Origin: ENR-C587 sp942493235
Lineage (GTDB): Bacteria > Bacteroidota > Ignavibacteria > Kapaibacteriales > UBA2268
NCBI GenBank assembly: GCA_942493235.1
Contig: OW818676.1
Coordinates: forward strand, 558,001-622,000
DNA: 64,000 nt
Reading direction: 5' to 3'
The stretch's first letter is position 1. Each line of letters opens with the position of its first letter. The notes below the pieces were generated by a model that made no database searches, was not told where the DNA came from, and saw nothing but the letters and a program-made list of their open reading frames with translations. A program made the position numbers and the translations under genes. Below are positions 1-9,174 of the stretch, piece after piece.

Positions 1-1157
1 GCGAACACTGCCGAGACAAACGATTCTTTAACCAAAGTCTTAGTCTCCTGACTGTAGTTCCCAGGGAAGTTCGCTGTAAAAGCATTCCAATAAGAATTGA
101 AATAGTTAACTAAAAGAGATTTGGTTTTAATTACGGAATAGGAGTCAAAATCAACAATATCATTATATTTTACATTAGATATGTTTTTAGTAGTTATTTT
201 AATTTTGCTTTTTGTTAATTCCGCTATCCTATATGAATGGGGATATGTCAGCACAGAACCGGTTTCTATATCAAAAATAGTATTGCCACTCTCGCTTACG
301 AATTGAGAAATATCATTGGCGTGGAAATGCCCGGTAAATATAACCGAAACACCACTATCAGCAAGAATTTTCGAAATTATTGCTCCGTTGTCAAGTACAT
401 AATCTCCTGATATGGGATTAGATGACTGCCCTGCAAAATGCTCAATTAAGGAATGGTGCATCATCGCAATAATTCTTTTATTTGATGACTTGGCATTATG
501 CAAAATTTGATTCATCCATGCAATGGTCTGGTCTTTGATTTCTCCTGATGATATAGTACCGGTCGCGGTATATTGTTCGTACTTAGTTCCGTCAAGTGCT
601 AATAAGATTGTACTTGAATCTAAATCTGCCGAATAGCTAAGTGAATTGACATCTCTTGAGTATGCATCGGAATAACCGAAATTATTATAAATATTTACAA
701 ACTCATCTTTATTTATATTATCGATTTTCGTTCGTTCAGATTGGATATATTTATATGAAAAGGGATTGTTAATGTCGTGATTGCCGGGTATTACAAAAAC
801 TTTTTTTCCTGAATTCTCGATATTTGTTAGCAATTCTTGCATTTTTAAGTGATTTGCTTTTTCCCCGTTTAGAGTGAGATCGCCGGGAATTAAAACAATA
901 TTGCAATTTTCAGCAATAATATTATCAACTAATGAAGCATTGAGTGCTTGGCTCTCAGCAACTAATTTGTTCTCTGTCTTGCAGTAATAGTCGAACTCAG
1001 AACCACTGCCAAGCTCCGAGGCAAAATAATGGCAGTCTGTATATATGGCAATTTTAAGTGGGCTGTCTTCTATTCGATTTACATTGGAATTGTCATCGCT
1101 ACAACTAAAAAGCACTAAAGCTAAAATTTCAATAAATAATAAATTTATATATTTCAT
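1..1157 (-). CDS. Calcineurin-like metallophosphoesterase lipoprotein (3' end cut by window)
   Basis: The reading frame is open from ATG at 1157 to the window edge, so the C-terminus is missing. The N-terminus is a short hydrophobic segment ending in a lipobox-like LFSC (Cys19), suggesting an exported lipoprotein. The metallophosphoesterase motifs appear in order: D41-C-H43, GD(L)xxNGE at about 92-98, GNHD at 125-128, HHS at about 234 and GHFHAND at about 280. These are the two-metal ligands of the family. The substrate cannot be told; cyclic nucleotides, sugar phosphates or phospholipids are all possible. The gene lies 269 bp downstream of rsmB on the same strand, and I see nothing distinctive in that gap. 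Confidence 0.85.
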   Translation of the reverse strand, partial: MKYINLLFIEILALVLFSCSDDNSNVNRIEDSPLKIAIYTDCHYFASELGSGSEFDYYCKTENKLVAESQALNASLVDNIIAENCNIVLIPGDLTLNGEKANHLKMQELLTNIENSGKKVFVIPGNHDINNPFSYKYIQSERTKIDNINKDEFVNIYNNFGYSDAYSRDVNSLSYSADLDSSTILLALDGTKYEQYTATGTISSGEIKDQTIAWMNQILHNAKSSNKRIIAMMHHSLIEHFAGQSSNPISGDYVLDNGAIISKILADSGVSVIFTGHFHANDISQFVSESGNTIFDIETGSVLTYPHSYRIAELTKSKIKITTKNISNVKYNDIVDFDSYSVIKTKSLLVNYFNSYWNAFTANFPGNYSQETKTLVKESFVSAVF

Positions 1158-1426
1158 ATTTCGGGAATTTGTTTAATTATAAATTATAAAAAACAAAAAT
1201 ATAAAATTTAGCCGAATATTTACCTATTAATATCAATTGCTAAACAAAATTATTTAATAGCATAAACTTGTGCTTTAGCAAAATTGAATTACATCTTTGA
1301 CTATTAAGCCATTGCAATAGTCTAAAAACTGTAATTCATGAAAATCGAAATTCATGAAAAATTGAAATATAAAATAAGTCGTTATCAACCAATAGATAAT
1401 TCGGAGTAATACTTAGTAAAAGTGTA

Positions 1427-2809
1427 TTACGATTTCTTTACAAATCTTGCAGCGAACGCACCGTCCATATTATGTTTGTGCGGGAAAGTCTGCATCATAC
1501 CGTCTAAGCATAATTCGGGATGAATATAATTCTCCGCAGGGTCTAATATAAAGTCGGGGAAATTATCCAAGAACCATTTTACATTTTCGGTATTTTCTTC
1601 AGGTTCAGTTGTACAAGTGGAGTAAATCAATGCTCCGCCTGCTTTTACATAATTGACGGCATTAGCAAGAATATTTCTCTGGCTGATCTGCAACTTATAA
1701 ATATCTTCGCGTTCGCGTTTCCATTTGATATCGGGTTTTTTGGAAAGTGTGCCTAATCCGGAGCATGGTACATCTGCGTGGACTATATCATATTTTTCTT
1801 CTGTTTCATAAGTAAGAGCATCTTCCATAATAGCGGTAATATTTGTAAATTTCTGTCTTTCGGCACCTTCATTAATTATGTTGATTTTCGCACTAAATCT
1901 ATCTATTGCAAGTATATTACCTGCATTCTTCATTAAATCGGCATAATAATATGTTTTGCCACCGGGAGCTGCACATAAGTCGATAACAGACATTCCGGGT
2001 TTGGGATTAGCTAACTTTACTGCAAGGGAAGCACTTGTGTCCTGAATAGTAATAAATCCGCTTGTGAATAAATCCAATGCTGGCACTTTGATTTTATTAC
2101 TTGTTATGATAATAGAATCTTCCAAATATTTCGATAAATCAAAAGGGATATTTCTTTCGGTTAATATCTCAATTATTTCATCTGTTTTTGCTCGTGTCTT
2201 ATTAACTCGTATTGTAGTCAGTGGTCTTTGATTATTAATTATCATAAGCTCTTCTGCTTCATCAAGCCCAAACCTCTCAAGCCATCTTCTAACTAACCAG
2301 CGTGGATGAGACTGCATAACAGTCAGATAATAAACAGAGTCTTCCTCGCGAGAGGGAAATCTGATATTCTCTATGTTACGGGAAATGTTTCTAAGTACGG
2401 CATTGACAATACCGGCAATTTTCTCTCCCTGTATTCTTTTAATTAATTCTACAGATTCATTAATAGCAGCAGGAATTGGAATTTTATCTAAAAATAGTAT
2501 TTGATAAAGAGCAACCCTAAGAGAGTTTTTTACAATATTTAAGCATTTCATATAATCGCCGTGGTAGAATCCATTTAGCACGAAGTCCAATTTGCCTCTC
2601 CAGCGGATTACTCCGTATAGCAGCTCCGTCATAAGAGTTTTGTCTAAAGGACTTAGGGTGCCGGTACGGAATTCATAATCAACCAATTTATCGAGGTATG
2701 CGTCGCTACGTTCGAATCTGCTAAGTATTCTAACAGCTATCCCTCGCGGTCCGGTAAAGAATAAACTATTCTCGTCTTTCTGCTCGACTAAATTATTTTG
2801 CTCTGCCAT
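1427..2809 (-). CDS. rsmB: 16S rRNA (cytosine-967-C5)-methyltransferase RsmB
   Basis: RsmB transfers a methyl group from S-adenosylmethionine to C967 of 16S rRNA. The 460-aa length is normal. An N-terminal NusB-like helical RNA-binding half (roughly residues 18-160) precedes the Rossmann methyltransferase. The SAM-binding motif DLCAAPGGK is at 277-285, the motif-IV catalytic-release cysteine is in PCSGLG (348-353), and the motif-VI nucleophile cysteine is in STCT (397-400). These two cysteines are the hallmark of the m5C RNA methyltransferase family. It is divergent from the barrel protein at 2858, with a 48-bp spacer that must hold both promoters. Confidence 0.95.
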   Translation of the reverse strand: MAEQNNLVEQKDENSLFFTGPRGIAVRILSRFERSDAYLDKLVDYEFRTGTLSPLDKTLMTELLYGVIRWRGKLDFVLNGFYHGDYMKCLNIVKNSLRVALYQILFLDKIPIPAAINESVELIKRIQGEKIAGIVNAVLRNISRNIENIRFPSREEDSVYYLTVMQSHPRWLVRRWLERFGLDEAEELMIINNQRPLTTIRVNKTRAKTDEIIEILTERNIPFDLSKYLEDSIIITSNKIKVPALDLFTSGFITIQDTSASLAVKLANPKPGMSVIDLCAAPGGKTYYYADLMKNAGNILAIDRFSAKINIINEGAERQKFTNITAIMEDALTYETEEKYDIVHADVPCSGLGTLSKKPDIKWKREREDIYKLQISQRNILANAVNYVKAGGALIYSTCTTEPEENTENVKWFLDNFPDFILDPAENYIHPELCLDGMMQTFPHKHNMDGAFAARFVKKS

Positions 2810-2857
2810 AACTTTTTCTTAGATTTTATAAAATAAGTTTTTAAAAAATCGCTCTAT

Positions 2858-3712
2858 ATGAAATACATATACAGTTTATTTACTATTACGGTTATGCTAA
2901 TGAACTTATTGTTTAAAATTTTACTTTCTTGTGCAATTTGTTGTATTTTTTCTTTTGATGTAATTGCTCAGCGTTATTCCACTCCAATATCGCCTGAAAG
3001 AGATTCCTATCAAAAAGAAATTGGCGTATTTGTTGGTCTGGGGCAAAATGCACAGCTTGGCGATATGTATGTAGATTGTGAAGACTGTACTTTTCGTTCA
3101 GGTACAAAATTCGGCTACACCTTCGGACTGCTTTATGAGCAGGATTTATTCTCAAATTTTAAAATTGGTGCTTCTGCCGCTTATGATTATAAGGGCTATC
3201 AATCAAGGTATCAAGAAATTGAAGCATTAAATTTAGATTTTGATGTCAACGGGCAAACTGTTACAGAAAATGTAAACTTAAAATTTAGACATACTGCCGA
3301 TGTGGACTTATCATTTATTACTTTGTCTCCATACATCAAATGGGAACCTTGGACTTTTATGTTTATTAGGGCAGGCATCGGATTTGCTTTCAATACATCT
3401 AATACCATAATTCATATTAAAGAATTAAATCAGAAAACAGTTAGACTTTCAACCGGACAGACTCGTGAAGTGAATATAGACAAATCTGAACAACAAAATA
3501 GTAATATCGACGGATTTAAATCTTTTCAAACATTTATTAGTCCGGCATTAGGATTTACAATTCCATTTTCAAAGACTGTATTTTTTAGCCCTATATTCCA
3601 ATATGATATTCCTTTATCAATTATTTCAGATAAAGGCAAAGACTTAAAAATCAGTTCTTGGAGATTTTTATTCGAGCTTAGAATTGCCATTCAGGCAAGG
3701 TTTAAATCATAG
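2858..3712 (+). CDS. Outer-membrane beta-barrel protein, function unknown
   Basis: A 284-aa exported protein. The N-terminus is a long hydrophobic stretch ending FDVIAQ; starting at the internal Met15 (2900) would give a more ordinary signal peptide, so the start is uncertain. After residue 50 it alternates polar and aromatic residues in strands typical of OmpW/PorT-type small barrels. A Cys pair (CEDC) sits near residue 70, in a predicted loop. The C-terminus ends in a strand rich in aromatic and hydrophobic residues (FLFELRIAIQARF), as expected for BAM recognition. No specific family is recognised. Confidence 0.6.
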   Translation: MKYIYSLFTITVMLMNLLFKILLSCAICCIFSFDVIAQRYSTPISPERDSYQKEIGVFVGLGQNAQLGDMYVDCEDCTFRSGTKFGYTFGLLYEQDLFSNFKIGASAAYDYKGYQSRYQEIEALNLDFDVNGQTVTENVNLKFRHTADVDLSFITLSPYIKWEPWTFMFIRAGIGFAFNTSNTIIHIKELNQKTVRLSTGQTREVNIDKSEQQNSNIDGFKSFQTFISPALGFTIPFSKTVFFSPIFQYDIPLSIISDKGKDLKISSWRFLFELRIAIQARFKS

Positions 3713-4000
3713 GATTAATTCGGTTATTTTTTTGTGTTGTTTTGTGCGGGTTCCTAAATTTTGTTCTATATAAATAATACAATATCAAATTGATAGATGT
3801 ATATTTATATGCGAGTCATTCCTATCTATTCTCCTGAAGCTCTACTACTCAATTATTATTTCAGCAAATACAATATAAGCATATATATTTTAAATTCAAT
3901 TAATATTTAAATAAAAATTACAAATATCTATTGCATTTATTTAAAGAATTTTGTAAATTAGTATTATATCTATATTAAAAACATAAAAGTTGAGTGATAT

Positions 4001-5218
4001 ATGAAATATTTCTTAGGTCTAATCATCGGCTTACTGATTTCTAATTCGCTATATAGCGAAGAGATTACATTTCAGGCATTTGACTCTGCAACAAAACAGG
4101 AAATTAAATTAGATAGTGTGGTAGTTAAAGATTTGCGATATAATACAACAACCATAATTTATAATAATGTCTATCAGGAATTAGGTGTAAATAATAATTC
4201 TCACGAAAGACTATCAGCTCAACAAATATCATCTAATCAAGTGCTAATCAATTCCACTCGCTCAATAGATGCAAAATATAGAATTATAAGCTTAAACGGC
4301 GAGTTAATTGAAAAAGCAGATTTACGAATTAACGAAGGCATAAATATTTGCTCAATAATTCCAAATAATATAACTGGCATTAATTTCTTGCAAATATTTG
4401 CCGGTACTGAAATAACTATACTTAAAATATCAAGTGAAATTTATTCGCAAGCTGATAGTTATATACCAGTTTTACAGAAGCTACTTCTTAATAGCAGTTA
4501 TGATGTTCAATTATTTTCTAGAGGTTACTACCCGAAACTTTTCAAAGATACTATCATTGGTAGCAATTTTATAACCGGTATGGATAGAATTCAGTCAGTA
4601 TATTTATATATTAAAGGTTCAATTAATACTTCAGGTATAAGGATAAAAGGTAATTATTCATATAATGACTTCAGCTATGAAACAGGTACAAAATCAGGCA
4701 CGGACACAACAAGTTCCGACTTTGAAATTTCGCAGGATTTAATAATTGATGGAGATACCACGGCAGCAGGATTTAACTATATGATGTGCGGTAATTATTT
4801 AGATTGTCAGCCGAAACGCTCAACTGCTAATATTGTATGTATTAATTCTCAATCACCTTCTACAATTCACTGCACAAAAGTAATATTTGATACAGTTAAT
4901 AATAAAATTAGGGAATTAGATTTTACACTATTTGATTGTAGTTGGTTTATAGGTGGAGGTTATGAACAAGATAATTCTAATAAAACCAATTCTATAACAA
5001 TTCGGAATATTGATTATAAGGTTGATGATGGCAGGTTATTAATTGAACTTAACTCTGCTCTATTATTAGAATTGCTGAGTAATCAAAACATATCGATAAC
5101 CTCTGAGTCAAACTTAGACCATGCCGGTTCGGGATTTAGCACAAGTTCTCATTCATATTTAGATATAATAGACACAATTTCCGATTCTGCGTTTATAAGA
5201 ATCACATTAAGCGAGTAA
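4001..5218 (+). CDS. Secreted protein of unknown function with an internal sorting-domain-like segment
   Basis: A 405-aa protein with a clear signal peptide (MKYFLGLIIGLLISNSLYS). Residues about 90-150 contain YRIISLNGELIEKADL followed by GINFLQIFAGTEITILKISS. This reads like the beta-sandwich of a por-secretion (T9SS type A) sorting domain, which normally closes a protein. Here about 255 residues follow it. The remainder is rich in Ser, Asn, Thr and short strands and matches nothing I recognise. It stands alone between 288 bp of AT-rich DNA and nhaA. A surface or periplasmic protein is likely; the role is unknown. Confidence 0.5.
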   Translation: MKYFLGLIIGLLISNSLYSEEITFQAFDSATKQEIKLDSVVVKDLRYNTTTIIYNNVYQELGVNNNSHERLSAQQISSNQVLINSTRSIDAKYRIISLNGELIEKADLRINEGINICSIIPNNITGINFLQIFAGTEITILKISSEIYSQADSYIPVLQKLLLNSSYDVQLFSRGYYPKLFKDTIIGSNFITGMDRIQSVYLYIKGSINTSGIRIKGNYSYNDFSYETGTKSGTDTTSSDFEISQDLIIDGDTTAAGFNYMMCGNYLDCQPKRSTANIVCINSQSPSTIHCTKVIFDTVNNKIRELDFTLFDCSWFIGGGYEQDNSNKTNSITIRNIDYKVDDGRLLIELNSALLLELLSNQNISITSESNLDHAGSGFSTSSHSYLDIIDTISDSAFIRITLSE

Positions 5219-5331
5219 ACGCAAACATTCTAAATCTTATACAATCATATTCCATAAATTACGTGTAAGTTATTGAATATGTATTATTAAAATTATGAGC
5301 TCTTATTAAACGAAAAGAAAAAATAATCAAT

Positions 5332-6477
5332 TTGTTCAATGAATTTGTAACAAGTGAAAAATCCGGCGGAATAGTACTAATTATCGCTACAATTTTTTCT
5401 ATTGTTATAGCTAATTCTGCATTCAGTGCTAACTACTTACATTTATGGAATTATGACTTAGCCGGACACAGCATTGCTCATTGGATAAATGACGGCTTAA
5501 TGGCGATTTTCTTTCTTCTAATTGGTCTTGAATTAGAACGTGAAATATATCAGGGAGAGTTGTCAAATATTAAAAAAGCAGGACTTCCTATCATTGGTGC
5601 ATTAGGGGGAATGCTCGTTCCTGCCGGAATATTTCTACTATTTAATTATGGCAGCTCTACACAGTCCGGAGCCGGTATTCCAATGGCTACGGATATTGCT
5701 TTTGCAATTGGTATTCTCTCTCTGCTGGGTAATAAAGTTCCTTTATCACTGAAAATATTTCTTACTGCATTGGCTGTAATTGATGACTTGGGAGCAATAA
5801 TAATTATCGCTATTTTCTATAGCAAGTCCATATCTTTAATGTATTTAACTTTAGCTGCAACTATATTTGCAGTTTTATTATTATTAAACAAATTTAAAAT
5901 ATATAAGCTATTTCCGTATATAGTATTGGGAATACTAATGTGGTATTTTATGCTAAACTCCGGCGTTCATGCTACTATCAGTGGGGTTCTGCTTGCCTTT
6001 GCCATTCCTTTTGCTCATGGTAATGAAAACTCTCCTTCGTACAGACTTCAGCATTATTTACATAAACCGGTAGCATTTTTGATTTTACCATTATTTGCAC
6101 TTGCTAATACCGCTATTCCGGTTGAGGGCAATATAATTTCCGGTTTATTACAAATCAGTAGTCTTGGTATAGTTTTCGGTTTGTTTATCGGCAAGCCTTT
6201 AGGAATATTCTTATTTGCTACTATTGGGATAAAACTTGGTTGCTGTAAATTACCATCAGATTTGAATTGGAAAATAATTCTCGGAACCGGTTTTCTCGCC
6301 GGTATCGGTTTTACTATGTCAATATTTATTTCATTATTGGCTTATGAAAATATTGAGCTAATTAATAACACCAAAATAGCTATACTCTTTGCTTCCCTTA
6401 TTTCGGCAATAGTAGGCTTGATTTTGCTAAAAATGTTTTTAAATAATAATGCAGGACATCAGACTGATAATTATTAA
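5332..6477 (+). CDS. nhaA: Na+/H+ antiporter NhaA
   Basis: An inner-membrane antiporter that exchanges cytoplasmic Na+ for external H+ in pH and sodium homeostasis. The protein is 381 aa with about 12 hydrophobic segments. The family signatures are TDIAFAIG (120-127) in the unwound TM4 and the ion-binding aspartate pair at 151-152 in VIDDLGAI. The start is TTG at 5332; no ATG lies nearby in frame, and the N-terminus FNEFVTSEKSGG aligns with NhaA starts. The next gene begins 3 bp after the stop, so the two are probably cotranscribed. Confidence 0.95.
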   Translation: MFNEFVTSEKSGGIVLIIATIFSIVIANSAFSANYLHLWNYDLAGHSIAHWINDGLMAIFFLLIGLELEREIYQGELSNIKKAGLPIIGALGGMLVPAGIFLLFNYGSSTQSGAGIPMATDIAFAIGILSLLGNKVPLSLKIFLTALAVIDDLGAIIIIAIFYSKSISLMYLTLAATIFAVLLLLNKFKIYKLFPYIVLGILMWYFMLNSGVHATISGVLLAFAIPFAHGNENSPSYRLQHYLHKPVAFLILPLFALANTAIPVEGNIISGLLQISSLGIVFGLFIGKPLGIFLFATIGIKLGCCKLPSDLNWKIILGTGFLAGIGFTMSIFISLLAYENIELINNTKIAILFASLISAIVGLILLKMFLNNNAGHQTDNY

Positions 6478-6480
6478 ATT

Positions 6481-7041
6481 ATGCAAATATACACAAACGA
6501 AATATTCAATAAATACTATTTGCAAATAGTAAGAAACATAAATTCTTGGAAAAATCCTGATGACATCTATGCCATATCTTTCTGGCTATCAAGGGATTTA
6601 TATCATTGTATCAAGTTAGTGGTCGGCTATAATACTATCAGCCATTACAAAAGAGAAGTTTCGGCAATAGTCCCCGAGCAGACAGCTAAATGGAATTTTG
6701 CCTTTTGGTTGCAGAATGTAACTGTTGAAATCAGTTCAAACGATATTGATTTCCAAAACTGGGTGATGGCACTTCCCGATTATATTGACTTAGAAAGAAA
6801 AGATAAAAATGTTGGCAGAAAGCTTTTGAGCATTGAACAGACAAACGAAGCATTTATAGTCGAGATGATAAAAATTGTTAAGGAACTATTTGAAAATAAT
6901 GTAATTAGTAAAGCATTCGGCAAGAATATCCCTATCATTATTCATGAGTTGGAGTATGATAAAAAATCTGTAAAATGGACAAAACAAGCAAATCCCAAGG
7001 GCTTAACCGACGAGTTTCTTGATGTGCTTAGTAATTTCTAA
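6481..7041 (+). CDS. Hypothetical protein cotranscribed with nhaA
   Basis: A 186-aa, probably cytoplasmic protein with no signal peptide or membrane segment. It is rich in aromatic residues (several Trp, many Tyr and Phe) and contains helical stretches such as the one around residues 115-140. I do not recognise a family. It starts 3 bp after the nhaA stop, implying translational coupling. The tRNA-Ser gene follows on the opposite strand. Confidence 0.7.
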   Translation: MQIYTNEIFNKYYLQIVRNINSWKNPDDIYAISFWLSRDLYHCIKLVVGYNTISHYKREVSAIVPEQTAKWNFAFWLQNVTVEISSNDIDFQNWVMALPDYIDLERKDKNVGRKLLSIEQTNEAFIVEMIKIVKELFENNVISKAFGKNIPIIIHELEYDKKSVKWTKQANPKGLTDEFLDVLSNF

Positions 7042-7124
7042 ACTTAGGTTTTAATAATATTGAATTTTATTATGATTCTATTCTTAATCAGTAGATAAAT
7101 GAAAAGCACATTGCATTCTATTAG

Positions 7125-7211
7125 CGGAGAGAGCGAGATTCGAACTCGCGAAAGGATTGCTCCCTTAACGGTTTTCGAGACCGCCCCGTTCAACCACTCC
7201 GGCATCTCTCC
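7125..7211 (-). tRNA. tRNA-Ser(CGA)
   Basis: Read on the minus strand, the 87-nt sequence folds as a class II tRNA. The acceptor stem is GGAGAGA with TCTCTCC and discriminator G. The anticodon stem GCGGT/ACCGT encloses loop CTCGAAA, giving anticodon CGA. A long variable arm and the T-loop GTTCGAATC follow. CCA is not encoded; the next bases are CTA. Confidence 0.95.
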
Positions 7212-7254
7212 GATTATAGCACACAAAATTACAAAACTTTACTTAATATGCAAA

Positions 7255-7392
7255 GCATTTTATTGAAAAAAGGGATTTAGGATTTGGTGATAGGGATTTG
7301 GGATTTGGTGATAGGGATTTGGGGTTCGAGGATAGGGATTTGGGATTTGGGATAGGGATTTGGGGTTCGAGGATAGGGATTAGGAATTGAAG
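7255..7392. repeat. Degenerate GGGATTTGGG-type minisatellite
   Basis: About 130 bp built of irregular units such as GGGATTTGGGATTTGGTGATA and GGGATTTGGGGTTCGAGGATA, arranged roughly as A-A-B-A-B. No coding frame is sensible. It fills the gap between tRNA-Ser and the mce terminator. A related purine-rich tract lies at 20058-20160. Confidence 0.85.
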
Positions 7393-7408
7393 AAAATTAT
7401 ATAATTGA

Positions 7409-7442
7409 TAAAAAAAACCCCAAGCGAAAAAGGCAAGGGGTT
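7409..7442 (-). terminator. Intrinsic terminator of the epimerase gene
   Basis: On the minus strand, AACCCC and GGGGTT pair around a 15-nt loop and are followed at once by a run of T. It lies about 20 bp after the stop codon of the methylmalonyl-CoA epimerase gene. Confidence 0.75.
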
Positions 7443-7461
7443 GTATAAAGGGAAAATAATT

Positions 7462-7866
7462 TTAGTGTTTTGGCTGACAGCATTCAATCAAAACTCGATT
7501 AGTTGATTTAGGGTGCATAAATGCAATTTGCATATCGTGAGCACCCGGGATAGCAGTTTCATTAATCAATTGGACACCTGCATCTTTTAATCTTACTAAT
7601 TCCGCATCTATATCATCGGATTCGAACGCTAAATGCTGAATACCTTCGCCATTTTTCTCCAAGTGTTTAGCAATTGGAGAAGTCTCATCAGTGGGAGCTG
7701 TTAATTCGATTAATACTCCGCCTACATTAAAAGACGCAACGTGAACTTTTCTATCTAAAACAGTTTCTTTGTGAACAGATTCGAAGTTAAAGATTTTTCT
7801 AAAAATTTCAATACTTGCGTCTAAGTCTTTAACTGCGATACCGATGTGATTTAGTGCTTTTAGCAT
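7462..7866 (-). CDS. mce: Methylmalonyl-CoA epimerase
   Basis: Interconverts (2R)- and (2S)-methylmalonyl-CoA, linking propionyl-CoA carboxylation to succinyl-CoA. The 134-aa length is typical. It is a two-module vicinal-oxygen-chelate fold protein. The metal ligands fit His7 (NHIGIAV), Glu54 (LIELTAP), His78 (GIQHLAF) and Glu128 (RVLIECC). The C-terminal VLIECCQ is characteristic. It is a single gene with its own terminator; the mutase genes are not in the window. Confidence 0.93.
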   Translation of the reverse strand: MLKALNHIGIAVKDLDASIEIFRKIFNFESVHKETVLDRKVHVASFNVGGVLIELTAPTDETSPIAKHLEKNGEGIQHLAFESDDIDAELVRLKDAGVQLINETAIPGAHDMQIAFMHPKSTNRVLIECCQPKH

Positions 7867-7948
7867 AATATTCTTATAAATTACTTAAACATATCTAATT
7901 AGAATAGCAAAATTAATCAAAATATTCAATAAAACTATCAATAGTTAT

Positions 7949-8749
7949 TTATTTCTTGAATTTTATTTCGAAAACTGTTCCCCAAAGTTTTCCGCTTATA
8001 TAGTAAGTATCTGTATTGGGATTATAAGCTATGCCGTTTAAAGTTTCAGCATCGGGCTTATTATCTAACTTTAATCTCAATGGATTCAAATTATATGTTT
8101 TAATAATGTTTCCTGTTTTAAGATCAATTCTAATGATTTTGTCTTGTGTCCAGATATTTGCCCAGAGCTCACCATCTACATATTCCAATTCGTTTAAATC
8201 ATACTGAGGATAGCCTTTTTCATTAAATACTTTTATAGACTTTACTACTTCAAAATTGTTCGGATTAATAAATTTAATTACATTAGTTCCGTCGCTCATT
8301 ATTAGTAATTTGCCGTCTGTAGTTAAACCCCAGCCCTCACCTTTATATTCAAATTCTTTTATTGGTTCAAGGGTATTAAAATTATAAACAATACATTTGC
8401 CTTCTCGCCAAGTCAATTGATAAAGCTTATCCTTGACTTTAGCTATTCCTTCGCAGAAATAGTCGGGTACTTCAATTTTCTTTTCTTCGGCTTTTGTATT
8501 AAGGTTGAACTTGGCAATAGTTGATTTGTTATTGAGTCCTGTGCCAATATATAAGTAGTTATCTATATAAAATAAACCTTGTATAAATGCTCTGTTATCA
8601 ATAGCAAAAGAGCTAACTATTTCAAAATCCTGATATTCTTCATTATTTTGAACAGACTCCTGCTTAATTTCAATTAGAGGAACTTTTGATTTGCTGTTGT
8701 TGCAAGCAGTTATTGTAAATATCATAAAAGCAAAAAGTAAAATTCTCAT
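7949..8749 (-). CDS. Glutaminyl-peptide cyclotransferase-like lipoprotein
   Basis: A bacterial glutamine cyclotransferase (five-bladed propeller type), expected to turn N-terminal glutamine of exported proteins into pyroglutamate. The 266-aa protein starts with a lipobox-type leader (FMIFTITAC, Cys16), so it is probably a periplasm-facing lipoprotein. Family features are FIQGLFYIDNYLYIGTGL, the YDLNELEYVDGELWANIW segment near residue 190, and LNGIAYNPNTDTYYISGKLW near the end, which closes the propeller. This fits an envelope in which secreted proteins are N-terminally capped. Confidence 0.85.
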   Translation of the reverse strand: MRILLFAFMIFTITACNNSKSKVPLIEIKQESVQNNEEYQDFEIVSSFAIDNRAFIQGLFYIDNYLYIGTGLNNKSTIAKFNLNTKAEEKKIEVPDYFCEGIAKVKDKLYQLTWREGKCIVYNFNTLEPIKEFEYKGEGWGLTTDGKLLIMSDGTNVIKFINPNNFEVVKSIKVFNEKGYPQYDLNELEYVDGELWANIWTQDKIIRIDLKTGNIIKTYNLNPLRLKLDNKPDAETLNGIAYNPNTDTYYISGKLWGTVFEIKFKK

Positions 8750-8870
8750 GGTGCAATTAAATTATTTTATAAGTTTATAGAAAATATTTAGACGCAAACT
8801 AAAGTTGCGATATTGTAAGTAATAAAATTGAAAATATCAAAAAGAAATAGCATTTCCCCCGCTACATTCA

Positions 8871-9138
8871 ACCCCACACTTCAGAGGCTGTGTAAAAATA
8901 AATAAAAATGTAATTATTGTTAGATCATTAATCAAATAAATGCCTATCAAGGGGTTGTCTAAGAAGTTATAAATTTACCAAATCGTCATTCTGAGTGCAA
9001 CGAAGAATCCAGAATTATCAGTAAGTTAGCTTTATCTGGATTCTTCACTTCGTTCAGAATGACTGCTTTTGGGACAGCTTCTTGGATTTCTTATAATTGA
9101 ATTATTTCGACTTTTTACACAGCCTCTTCAGTGTGGGG
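8871..9138. repeat. Nested inverted-repeat (MITE-like) element, copy A
   Basis: The outer arms are near-perfect inverted repeats: ACTTCAGAGGCTGTGTAAAA at 8878-8897 against the reverse complement of TTTTTACACAGCCTCTTCAG at 9112-9131, with matching CCCCACAC/GTGTGGGG just outside. Inside is a second hairpin (about 8975-9063) with arms of the form GTCATTCTGA...GAATCCAGA and TCTGGATTCTTC...AGAATGAC. It fills most of the 425-bp gap before the alcohol dehydrogenase and has no credible reading frame. Confidence 0.85.
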
Positions 9139-9174
9139 TGATGTATAAATAGAAGGTATGGTTTTATTTAATTT

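Noticed and set aside
7044..7226. 60-codon frame reading GEMPEWLNGAVSKTVKGA
   Set aside because: It lies across the tRNA-Ser gene; this peptide is the well-known false translation of tRNA-Ser.
7255..7392. Possible CRISPR array
   Set aside because: Units are irregular, G-rich and without unique spacers of even size; no cas genes in the window.
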